This document shows positions 36,431 through 47,800 of a stretch of DNA of 64,000 bases, in pieces. Position 1 is the stretch's first letter. Each line of letters starts with the position of its first letter. The DNA comes from Cheilinus undulatus (lineage: Eukaryota > Chordata > Actinopteri > Labriformes > Labridae). A program made the translations under genes and the position numbers. Below the pieces are notes generated by a model. That model was not told the DNA's origin. It did not search any database and saw nothing but the letters and a program-made list of their open reading frames with translations. The DNA is taken from positions 42,446,424 through 42,510,423 of the forward strand of contig NC_054881.1 of assembly GCF_018320785.1 (NCBI RefSeq). Reading direction: 5' to 3'.

Positions 36431-37640
36431 AAAAATCAAATATTTTGCATAAATATAACTTGGTAAATCTACTCGAAAATGTACTAGTACACAGTAACTA
36501 CTCAGTAACAGTAACATGATTAAATGTCATTGTTATTTTCCAGTCCTGCAGACTATCTACCAATATATGGTAAAAATGAAAAGCCATGATTGGACAGCAC
36601 AGATAACCCTGGGCTCCTGATGCCAGTTTATTTACAGATGTTTGCCAAATGACTGATATCATGTTCAACTGCTGCATCTGCACATCCCTAGAACCAGAAT
36701 AAGGACTTAGGCTTGGCGTTGGTATCTGATACTGGTATGGGTGTCGGTGCATCCCTAGATTTTATTTTATAATCAAAAATCAGACACCTCTAAGGTGTTT
36801 ATTCAGAGCATTATTCCTCTGTTAGACATAAAAACACAGTCAGCCCCCAGGTTCGTCTGGTTTGATATAAAATCATATTTTTATGTAGAGTGCTGATGGG
36901 CTGGAGCATGGAGACAGAGGAATGGTTCAAATGAACTATGAACCATGATATTACAGTTTTCCTGCTGCCTTTAATGAATCAACAGAAATAAAGACGTGGA
37001 TGAAGCATCATGGCTCTATCAGCTAGAATGGCCTGGGCTGAAACCATTACAATAAAATATTCTCACTGTTTTTCTTTATTAAAATAAACCAGGCTGGGTT
37101 TAAACAGACCCAGATTCTTCTCTATAATGTCTCGTAGTAAACGGCAGCTCAGAGACTGGAGGCAGGTTGGAGCTTCGCTCCTGAGACGGAGGACGCCATG
37201 GAGGGATGAATCGAGCCAAACCGAGCCGTACCGAGCCAGACAGCGTCAGAACCCAGTCTTCAGTAGTACAATAACCCACAATAATCCCGGTTAGGGTCTT
37301 CGTAATCCGCTGGTGTGGTTAATATTCAGATTAAACGGGATTCACTGAGAGGGGGATGGAGGGGAGCGGAGTAAAGATGGCTGATGGAGACACAGGCCAG
37401 TTCATCCCGAGCATCCTGCTGGATCATTCCACCTCCTCTGATCACCTTATAGATCATCAACTAATCATGTGAGCGATTTAGAACGACGGATCGATCATTT
37501 TAGACCCGATCAGAGCCGCTGTCACCATCAATACACGGGATAATTCAAGAATGTGATCGGTTATCGATTCTCATCGTTCGTTCCTGGTTTAAATAATAAA
37601 ACCATCTTTAAATAAAACCTTTCAGAATAAAATAAACAAA
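36431..37640. other. MACIR upstream intronic/intergenic DNA
   Basis: No coding region. Around 36680-36760, TATCTGATACTGGTATGGGT followed by GTCGGTGCATCCCTAG resembles the end of a common fish DNA transposon; only a fragment is visible. 37130-37500 is more CpG-rich, compatible with a promoter region. Confidence 0.35.
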
Positions 37641-37644
37641 CTAA

Positions 37645-37760
37645 CCTTGTATTTGTGCGGAGAATCTGAGAGCAGCCTCCTCTCAGCCTGCAGCTGTCAT
37701 TCACAAACAGAAGCCTGCAGTTCCTCCAGCAGGGGGCGCCAACACTTCCGCTCTCATTTT
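37645..37760 (-). other. macir: Candidate MACIR 5' UTR exon
   Basis: On the minus strand the segment ends ...ATACAAG followed by GTTAGT, a good donor, and would pair with the acceptor before the MACIR ATG (about 34063). The 5' boundary is a guess. There is no coding content. Confidence 0.3.
37726..37738 (+). promoter_or_regulatory. CTCF-like core motif near the MACIR 5' end
   Basis: CCAGCAGGGGGCG fits CCASYAGRKGGCR at 13/13. Its orientation is opposite to the sites at 6260 and 25779. Motif only. Confidence 0.4.
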
Positions 37761-37984
37761 CACACTAAAGGGAGAATTTTACAGTCTTTACGGTATTTCA
37801 GAGATAATATAGAGGCAGAGGAGTCTAATCAGAGAGAGAATGATGGCTGAAATCATTATTAATTACATCCCCTCCTTTAAGTCTCAGTGATCTGTTAATC
37901 CAGCTAATCTGGAGTTATAAAACACAGATTACAGCTCATTATACAAGCCTTTAGATTAAATAACGATCATTAGAGGCCAGATTA

Positions 37985-38288
37985 TACGACGGAGTATTAG
38001 GGCCACACGAAGAGAAAAAAAAAAGACTTTTTTTTGGCATCACGAGAATAAAGTCGTAATTTACGAAGGACAAACTCGTAATATTACGAGAAAAAAATAA
38101 GAAAGACAGACGTCGTAAATCCGTAGCAGACTGTCTTTCTTGTAATATAGGCTTTTTTTCTCATAATATTATGACTTTTTCTCTCGTAATATTACGACTT
38201 TATTCTCTATATAATGACGTTATTCTCGTAATGTCAAAAAATTATTCTTTTTTTTTTTCTCTTCGTGTGGCCCTAATACTCCGTCGTA
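37985..38288. mobile_element. Palindromic MITE, 304 bp
   Basis: About 40 bp of near-perfect terminal inverted repeat: TACGACGGAGTATTAGGGCC then ACACGAAGAG plus an A-run at each end. The interior continues the dyad with repeated CGTAATATTACGA-type motifs, so the whole element can fold back on itself. It has no coding capacity. It sits between the MACIR and RICTOR 5' ends. Confidence 0.85.
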
Positions 38289-38774
38289 AGGATTAAGACC
38301 ACATATTGTGATATAAAGAGTTAAATGGACAGGACCACAGAAACTGACACCTCACATACTATTATCATTACTTATTACTTGTGGGAATATCAAAATTGTG
38401 TTTGTAGAAAATATCAGACACGATAGGGCGTTTATTTTTAAAGATATTGCCGAAAAACTATTAGAAAAATAAGCGTAGAAAAATACCCCTTATTCTGATA
38501 AAGTAAAACCTTGATTTTTAATGTCTTCTCTAAATTTTCGAAGGGTTGAGCATTGTTTTAAAGGATAAAAATAATTTTGTGAGGTCAAACATTATTTTGA
38601 AAGATAAAATATTATTTTGAAGGGTAAATATCGGCATAATTCGCACGAATATTTCTAATAAATAAATCTGTTTAAACGTGATTTCTATTAATCAGAAAGT
38701 ATCTGAATCATGATGACAATCTCAGTCCTTCCTTCCAGTGATGAAGAGGAGGCAGAGGATGACAGGATGCACAC

Positions 38775-38782
38775 TCTCGCGA
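38775..38782 (+). promoter_or_regulatory. rictor: TCTCGCGA core-promoter motif upstream of RICTOR
   Basis: TCTCGCGA about 75 bp before the RICTOR ATG matches eight bases of the TCTCGCGAGA element found in many TATA-less housekeeping promoters. It is followed by a (CT)n tract at 38786-38848, which probably belongs to the 5' UTR. Confidence 0.4.
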
Positions 38783-38787
38783 TACTT

Positions 38788-38843
<56 letters not shown>

Positions 38844-38856
38844 TCTCTGTGTAAAG

Positions 38857-41800
38857 ATGGCGGTGAGCAGCATCAGAGTCAGACCGAGCAGGAGGAGCAG
38901 AGGTGACACACATGAATACTTTAACATTTCTCCGTTTTAACACATCAACTGTCTCTCTCTGGGAACGGGAGATGATCTGTCAGTACTGCGCGTGCGTGTT
39001 TCCTCCTCTTCATCATGGCTTTGTCTCTGTGTATCAGGTCGCAATGAGAGCGGAGAGGAAGCAGTCCCTCTGGATCTAAACAGAGGTGAGTTTGATCACA
39101 GCATCTTCATCATAATCTTCCACTTCCTCTTCATCTCTCCAGCTCTGTCTCCCTCCGTCTGCATGAGTCTGTCTACATGAGTCTGTGTACATGAGTCTGT
39201 GTACATGAGTCTGTCTACATCAGTCTGTCTGCGTGAGTCCGTCTGCGTGAGTCCGTCTTCGTGAGTCTGTCTTCATGAGTCTGTCTGCATGAGTCTGTCT
39301 CCATGAGTCTGTCTACATGATTCTGTCTTCATGAGTCTGTCTGCATGAGTCCGACCGCATGAGTCCGTCTACATGAGTCTGTTGACATGAGTCCGTCTCC
39401 ATGACTCTGTCTGCATGAGTCTGTCTTCATGGGTCTGTCTCCATGACTCTGTCTGCATGAGTCTGTCTTCATGAGTCTGTCTCCATGACTCTGTCTGTAT
39501 GAGTCTGTCTTCATGAGTCTGTCTGCATGACTCTGTCTGTATGAGTCTGTCTCCATGACTCTGTCTGCATGAGTCTGTCTTCATGAGTCTGTCTCCATGA
39601 CTCTGTCTGTATGAGTCTGTCTCCATGACTCTGTCTGCATGAGTCTGTCTTCATGAGTCTGTCTCCATGACTCTGTCTGTATGAGTCTGTCTCCATGACT
39701 CTGTCTGCATGAGTCTGTCTTCATGAGTCTGTCTCCATGACTCTGTCTGCATGAGTCTGTCTTCATGAGTCTGTCTCCATGACTCTGTCTGTATGAGTCT
39801 GTCTTCATGAGTCTGTCTGCATTAGTCTGTCTTCCTGAATCTGTCTTTGTGAGTCTGTTTGCATGAGTCTGTCTTCGTGAGCCTGTCTACATGAGTCTGT
39901 CTGCATGAGTCTGTCTTCATGAGTCTGTCTGCATCATTGTGTCTGCATCAGTCTGTCTGCATGAGTCAGTCTGCGTGAGTCTGTCTGGGTGAGTCTGTCT
40001 GCAGGAGTGTGTCTGCATGAGGTTGTCTACATGAGTCTGTCTCTGGGTCTGTGTTTGTCCTCTCAGTCTGTCTGATGTGACTCTCTGTTTCATGTTTGTT
40101 TCTCTTCCTGTTTTTTCTGTTTTCTTCCCTCTGATTTTCTCTTTAAAGCTACAGAGATGTTGACACAGTTCTGTCTGGTCCTGTCAGCAGAGAAAAACTC
40201 AGATACTGGTCTTCTTAAAGTCTCCTGGACTGAAATAAGACCCGGTTCAGTCCAAAATGAGGTTTTAATGATCCTGAGACTTGAACATGGATCAGTCTTT
40301 GGTTCCTGACTCTGGAGATTTGAATGAAAATGAGAAGGCAGTGAACCTCTGCCCGTTCTGAGGTTCCATGCAGAGCAAAAGAGACGTTTCTGTCCCCTAA
40401 GTCTAAAATGATGCACAGATACAGTTTCAGAGCTTCAGTTAAAGTTCTCGCTCATTAGAGTCAACCCCACCGTATACCAGACAGACAGTCCACATCTGAA
40501 CAAAACCCCTAAACTGTGTTTAGGAAGGACACAGCCTTTCAAAATAAAACTCAGAGGGTGATTGGATGAACACAGTCACAGTCATTACGGACCAGTCAGA
40601 GAACAGAACGGTGTAGTAGGCGTGAGGGTAAACCAGTGTTTTAAAGGTCACATAAAATCCATTCCCTCCCTCCTCTCTCTTTCTCCACCTTTCAGAAAAT
40701 GTGTGCTGAAACAAGACATTCTCAGATTTTCCCCTCATGATGTCATGTGGGGAGTAAGCCCCGCCCCCTGGTTCAGTTGGTCCGCACCACTTTGAAGAAA
40801 GTCCCGCCCTCTTTTCCTGATCCTCCTCTCAGCTGGAGAATCAGGAGAGCCACATCCATTAAGCCAAGGCCGTTTCCTGAGAGGGGCGGAGTCAGACAGC
40901 TCATTAACATTTAAAGCTGCAGATACAGAAACAGCTCATTCTGAGCAGGGCTGAAACAGAGGGGTTTTTAGACATGCAGAAATCAATACTGGAGTGTTTT
41001 TACAGCAAAAATCTTCACAGGCATGTTTTGGGGATCTCTGAGAACAATGTAAAGTTGTTTCGTGTGTCTGTATTTTTAAGACGTCTTACTCATATTCCTC
41101 TTTTCTCTCAGATCCTGCTGAAAATCTTCATGAAATCCTTCAGAATGTGGTGAAGCAGAAAGAAGTCTCCAACATGAGGAAGCTGGGACACCTCAACAAC
41201 TTTGTGAAGGTGAGATGAGGCGAAAGGACTGAAGCTTCAGATGTGGAGAATATCTGCTGTGAAATGTCTACATGTATGTAGCCTCTACTGTGTTCTCGTT
41301 TAAGGGTGTGACGGTATCTCAGGTATTTCTAGAGCTTTGGTCCTGTAGATGTTATAAATAAATCCTCCTGGTGTGTTTTCCTCTGTGCAGCTTCTGTGCA
41401 GCGTGGGTCACTCTGAGGAGAAACTGGGCTTCACTCATGAAGAAATCATCATCTGGTGAGAGTTTGAACATCAAATCTTCATATCCACCACTCCTCTTCT
41501 GCAGAGCTCTTCATCACTGTCGTTCTTCTCCTCAGCCTCCGGTTGGCGCTGTTGAACGAGGTCAAAGAGGTCCGAGCGGCCGGACTACGAGCTCTGCGGT
41601 ACCTGATCAGAGACAGCAGCGTGTTGGAGAAGGTGCTGAGGCTGCAGGTCGACTACCTGATCGCCAGGTGAGACAAAACCTCTCCATAACCAGGTCTAGT
41701 TTGTGACCTGTCAGCTGGTCCTCTGCTTTCATAAATCTGTGCTCATGGTTGTTCTGCAGGTGCATCGATATTCAGCAGAGTAACGAGGTTGAAAGGACTC

Positions 41801-44800
41801 AGGCTGTCAGACTGGCTCGTAAGGTGAGGTCCACATTAATATTTCCAGTTTTATTCATAAGCAGAGCTCATACATAACCACGGAGCATCGTGATTGGTGG
41901 ATGATGACCTCACTCCTTTAGAAGCAGGATGAGGAGAACCCTGAATGATCAGGTTCTGTTAAGTCATCCTGGAGTCTTTACTCTCATTTTTCAACATCAC
42001 TGATATCTCAATTCGTCTGATTCCTTAGATTTAGAGGAACAACCTCAATTCCAAAAAAGTTGGGGTACTTATCATTGTGCAGCATCCGCTCCTCTTTAAC
42101 AACAGTCTGTAAACGTCTGGGAAGTGAGGAGGCCAGCTGATGGGAGAGGAATGTTGTCCCATTCTTGTCTGATGTAGGATTCTAGCTGCTCAACAGTCCT
42201 GGGTCTTCTTTGCTGGATTTCTCCTTTTCTGATGCTCCAAATGTTTTCTGGTGAAGGTCTGGACTGCAGGCAGACCAGTTCAGGACCCGGACTCTTTCCC
42301 CGTGAAGCCATGCTGTTGTGATGGATGTGGTATGTGGTTTAGCATGGTCTTGCTGAAATAGTCTAGGCCTTCCCTGACAGAGACGTTGTCTGGATGGGAG
42401 CATATGTAGCTCTAAAAGCTCCCTCTACTTTTCAACATTGATAGTTCCTTTCCAGATGTTAGAGCTGCCCACGCCATAGGCACTAATGCAACCCCATACC
42501 ATCAGAGATGCAGGCTTTAGACCTGAGCCAGGAGAACAAGCTGGATGCTCCCTCTCCTCTTTAGCCCACAGGACACGGCGTCTGTGGTGTCCTCTGACCA
42601 CAGAACAGTTTTCCATGTTTCCTCAGTCCATGTTAAATGAGCTTTGGTCCAGAGAAGACGGCGCTGTTTCTGGATCCTGTTCACATATGGCTTCTTCTCT
42701 CCATGATCCCGATTCTCTGAATCTTTGATGATATTATGGACTGTAGATGGAGGGAGATTCAAAGTCTGAGGAACTTTTTTCTGAAATTGTTCCACAATTT
42801 TTAGACTCAGTTTTTCACTGATTGTTGAACCTCTGCCCATTTTTACTTCTGAAAGACTCTGCCTCTCTAAAATGCTCCTTTTATACCCAGTCATGTGACT
42901 GACCTGATGATAATTAATCTCATTAGTGATAAAATGCTCCTTCAGCTGTTTTTCATTGGTACCACTTACTTTTCCAGCCTTTTGTTGCCCCATCCCTACT
43001 TTTTTGAGATGTGCTGCTGCCATCGACATCAAGATGAGTTAATATTCTCCTGAAATCAAAAATGTCTCAGTTTAACATCTGACATGTTGTTTCTGTTCTG
43101 TTGTGAATCAAATACGGGTTTATAAGATTTAACAATCATTGGCTTCTGTTTTTGACATTTTACCCAGCGACCCAACTTTTTTGAAATGGTGGTTGCATTT
43201 ATTTATTAGATACTGTAGGTGAATTGCTGCTGTGCTCATGTTCATTTTTGTTGTAATGGGTGAAGTTAAGCATCAGTTGTCGATCAATCGATCATTAGTG
43301 CGGACTGTCCCTTTAAAAATCAGTATCAGTGTTAGAGATGCTTCTGTCTGACTGACTGGCAGACTCTCTGACCAATAGAACCCTCCTCTATTCCTCCAGA
43401 TGATCAGCGTGAACGCTCGGCTCTTCCCCTCCTCTCTCGCCAACTCTCTCATCGCCGTGGGAAACGATGGTCTGCACGAGCGTGACCGGATGGTGCGGGC
43501 GTGCGTGGCCATCATCTGTGAGCTCTGTGAGTATAAACACTAACACAAACACAGCGACGCGGCCTGACGTCAGCGCCATCACGCCGTCTGTGCCTTCTTT
43601 ATCTGCAGCCTTAAAGAACCCCGTTGTGGTGGCCCAGCGGGGGGGCCTGAGCACCATCCTGAGGAGCGTGACGGCGTGTCAGCTGATCCGCATCAACGAG
43701 GCTCTGATCACCACCGTCCTGCACCTCCTCAACCACCCACACACCCGCCGCTACGTCCGCGCCGACGTTGAGCTGGAGGTGATTCAGAAAAATAAATGAA
43801 CACAGAATCATCTCAGAGTGATTCAACATTTATTTAATATAAAAACTGTCTGTTTCAGCAAATCCTGGCCCCGTACACGGACTTCCACTACAGACACAGC
43901 CCTGATTCAGGACACCTGAAGTGAGTCAAACATTCACGGATCATTACAGATCTAGAATCATCTGTTTTTAGTGAATATGCTCTATTCTTCATCATCAGGG
44001 AGGACCGACAGGCTCAGTTCACGGCCAGTAAAATGTCCATCGTTGCTTCGTTTCGCTCCTGGTCGGGTAAATACCATCATTTAAAACCATTTTATCTTTG
44101 TATTAAAAATACCTGCCTCTGCTGGTTCACGAGACTCAAACATGGCTCATTGTTGGTAAGATGTCAGCTTATAAACCAGTCTTCCTTCTCTCTGTCTGAC
44201 AGCCTCATTAAGTTCAGGTTGTCTCAAGTTTGTATTCAAGTGTTGTTTAGCTGTAAACTCTACCATGTTGTCGTGTCTCTGCAGGTATCATTAGCTCAGG
44301 TTTCTCTAGGTAAAGTGTCATAAACTGTCCTTGTCCCGTCTCTCCTACAGGTATCATTAACCTCTGTAAGTCCGGCAGCTCTGGGCTCCAGTCTCTGATT
44401 GGTCTGCTGTGTATACCAAACATGGAGGTGCGGGTAGGTCTCAGTGTCGCTCTGCTGTTAGTTTAAGACTTGACCTTCAAACCCTTAAAGACAGTTAATC
44501 CACATGAATCATGGGGAATTTTCCTGTCATCAATAATCACTTGATCAGATCCTTTAAATTAGTGAAACTCATCGTGTGGCTCTGGAGCCCAAGTGGCTCT
44601 TTTGTTATGATTTGTGGCTCTTTTATGTCTTAATTTGAAATATTATCCCCAGAAAACCTTAAAAAAGGGAAACTTTGACCTCAGAAATTTTCCATTGCAA
44701 GTAGCATTAGTCAGTTTGTTTCCCACACTTATAGGCTTTAACTGTAAAACTTAATTGTCAACCTTTATTTTTTGTTTGTCACTTGCCCTTATTTGCAATT

Positions 44801-47800
44801 TTTGCCACTTTTAATCATTTTTGCTGCTTTAAGCCCATTTATGCCACTTCTTTTTGCCATTTTCTAACAATTTTTGCCAATTTTATCCCATTTTTCACCA
44901 CTTTTTGCCTCTTTTATCCTGCATTTTTTCCCCTTTTTCCCAATATAAGCTGCCTCTTGCCATTAAATATCACTTTTTTCCAATTTTTACCCATATTACC
45001 CACCTTTTGCTGCTTTTTGCCCATTTTAAACACTTTTCGTTCATTTTTGTGCCAACTTATTTGTCGCTTTATGACCATTTTTGCCACCTGTAACACATCT
45101 TTGTCACTTCTCACCCATTTCTGCCATTTTTCTCTCCATTTTTGTGACTTTTCACCCAGTTTTTGCCATTTTATGCCTATTTTACCCCGGTCACCGATTT
45201 TCAGCCAAATTTTTGCCGCTTTTTGACCTTTGTTTACCAGCTTTAACTTATTTTTATTGCCACTTTAACCCATTTTTTCACCATTTTGATTGCAGCTCTT
45301 GTAAAGGCATTTTTCAACAATTAGGCTCTTTGGTTGAGCAGACTTGAGTAACACTGCTTTAAATCCATCACTGCTGGATCAGGATCAAATCATCAGATTA
45401 ACGAACTCTATAAAGAGAAGATCAGAGATGATAGAATGACAGAGAGATCATTCAACACTTTAAGTCCTCACAGCCTCAGTGTGCAGGCCTTAAGAATATA
45501 AATGAATATATAATTATTCAACCTCCTCTCATGTTCATCCTTCTTCCTTTGTGCTGCACAGAAAGCTCTGTTAGAGGTCTTCTATGAAATCTTCCACCTG
45601 GTCAAACCTGCTGTAACTGCCGACTTCAACCAAGCTTTGAGGAGTGTAGGTGAGTGTGACATCACTAACATCATGTCCTTATAAGGTCATCTCTAAATTT
45701 AGATTATTAACCCTCTCCGGTTTTTAGACCCCAGCAGATTTCAGGACAGTTGGAGACTTTCAGATGGATTTGTGGCGTCTGAGGCTAAAACCGTCCTCCC
45801 TCATCGATCCTGCTCCAGGTAGAATCTGTCTATATTTTTGATACGTCTGTAATTTTTAATTTTCATATCCCCTCACTCTGAGTCTTTCTAAAGCAGGGGT
45901 GTCAAACTCAAGGCCCAGTGGCCAAATCTGGCCCGTGGTGCAGTTATACCTGGCCCACCAGGTCATATGATATTTTCATTAGAACTGGCCCACCAGTATG
46001 AGGTCTACAGATTTCCTCCAGTATAAAAATGTGAACTCAACCTTGATGATTTATAATATCCTTGTCAAGCCATAAAAATTTTAAAAAGTAAACATAAATA
46101 TATATATATATTATATTTTCAATTTTGCATCTCCCATGACTAAAAGTTATGGTTTTGACTGTTAATTTTATATTTTAACCTTTAAACCTCATAACTTTGA
46201 CTTTTTCTCTCATATTTGTACCTTTTAGATCCAGTATTTTTCATTACAAATCCCATTTTGACCTTTTAACCCTTTAAGCGCCAAAGTCGCAAAATTGCGA
46301 CAAGCAACATTGCTTAATTAAACAGGCTCTAGCTGCAAATATGGTGCCTAATGTTGTTACCACTTTACACCAGGAGATGGCAGACATGAGTTACTTCAAT
46401 CCCAGCAGCATCTGTGGGTGTGTTTCTATTCAAAGTTTTGGAGCGAGAGAGTTTTGTCAAGGAGACGAAGAAGCGATGATTGTAGTCGGAGCATAATGGA
46501 GAGAAAGAGAGTGAATTGTAGCGAGAATACTCACAATGCTGGGAGGAACAGGGGAATATTAATCATCTGACATGACATTCAGTCGTCTGATGAAACCATG
46601 GGTGAGACTGACAGTGCGTATGTGAGCACTGACAGCGCGTCCGTGTGCCATGATAGTCCACAAGCAGCACATACTGAAGCCGATGTTTGCCTCACTGTGG
46701 CTGGGGAGGGAGGGAACGTGGTGGGGATATCAGGGTGGTCAAAACACCACGAATAGTGATGGAGGTAGGGAATGAAAAACACCGCGGAGGTAGGGGCAGC
46801 CATTTTAGAAGCTGTGGGAGAAAACGCACAGCCAATGGCAGTGGAGACCTCCTGGTGATGTCAGAATATGCAAAATAGATGAGTGAATTTACTCCCATCA
46901 CAAACTTTGGGTCATACTGAAGATTTTTCTCATTTACAGTATGCCTTTATCTCTAACCGCTTTCAAGCTACAGCCTTTTAAAATCTTGATATTAAAATTG
47001 AATAATTTCTTGAAAAAATTCTGGCACCCAAAGAGTTAAGTCATGTTTTTGAGTTTTATCTCAAGTTTTGACCATTTTGAACTCCTAACTTTGAGTTTAA
47101 TGTCAGTTGTTTACCTTTAAAACTTGGGATTTTTAATGTTATTTCATATTTTGACTTTTAAAACTCATGAATTTTAAATTTAATGTCATAATTCGACATT
47201 TTAAACTCATAATTTTGATGTTTATCTCACATTTTGATTGTTAAATATCATGAGTTTGAATTTTTCTCAGGTTTGCTGACAATTTCAACTCCTTAGTTTG
47301 ATTTTCATCTATTTTTTTTCAGCCTTAAAACTCATGATTTTGAATTTTACTTCATATTTTGACTTATAAACTCACAATTTTAAATGTTTTTCTCATATTT
47401 TGACCTTTAAAACTCATTATTTTGACATTTATCACATTTTTTGACTGTTAAAAATTATGGGTTCAGTAATTTATTTCATATGTTGCCTTTTAAAACATTT
47501 TTTTACTTTAAATGCCATGTTTTTACCTTTAAAACTTATGTTTGACTTTTACCTCAGATTTTGAGTTTTTAACTTATCATGTTGACCTTATAATCTCAAA
47601 ATCATTTAGGTTGACACTTAGAGGATAAATGTTGACCCTGTTAGGCCCTCAGGTTAAACCCAGATTCAGAATCCGGCCCCTGCTGTGATTGAGTTTGACA
47701 CCCCTGTTCTAAAGGGTTCATGTTGTTTTTCAGGGTTGATCTGATGGATAACTACCTGGCTCTGGTTCTGTCTGCGTTCATCCACAGTGGACTCTTAGAG

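Noticed and set aside
36680..36760. Full transposon suspected from the GTGCATCCCTAG terminus
   Set aside because: Only one end could be recognised; no matching inverted end was found nearby.
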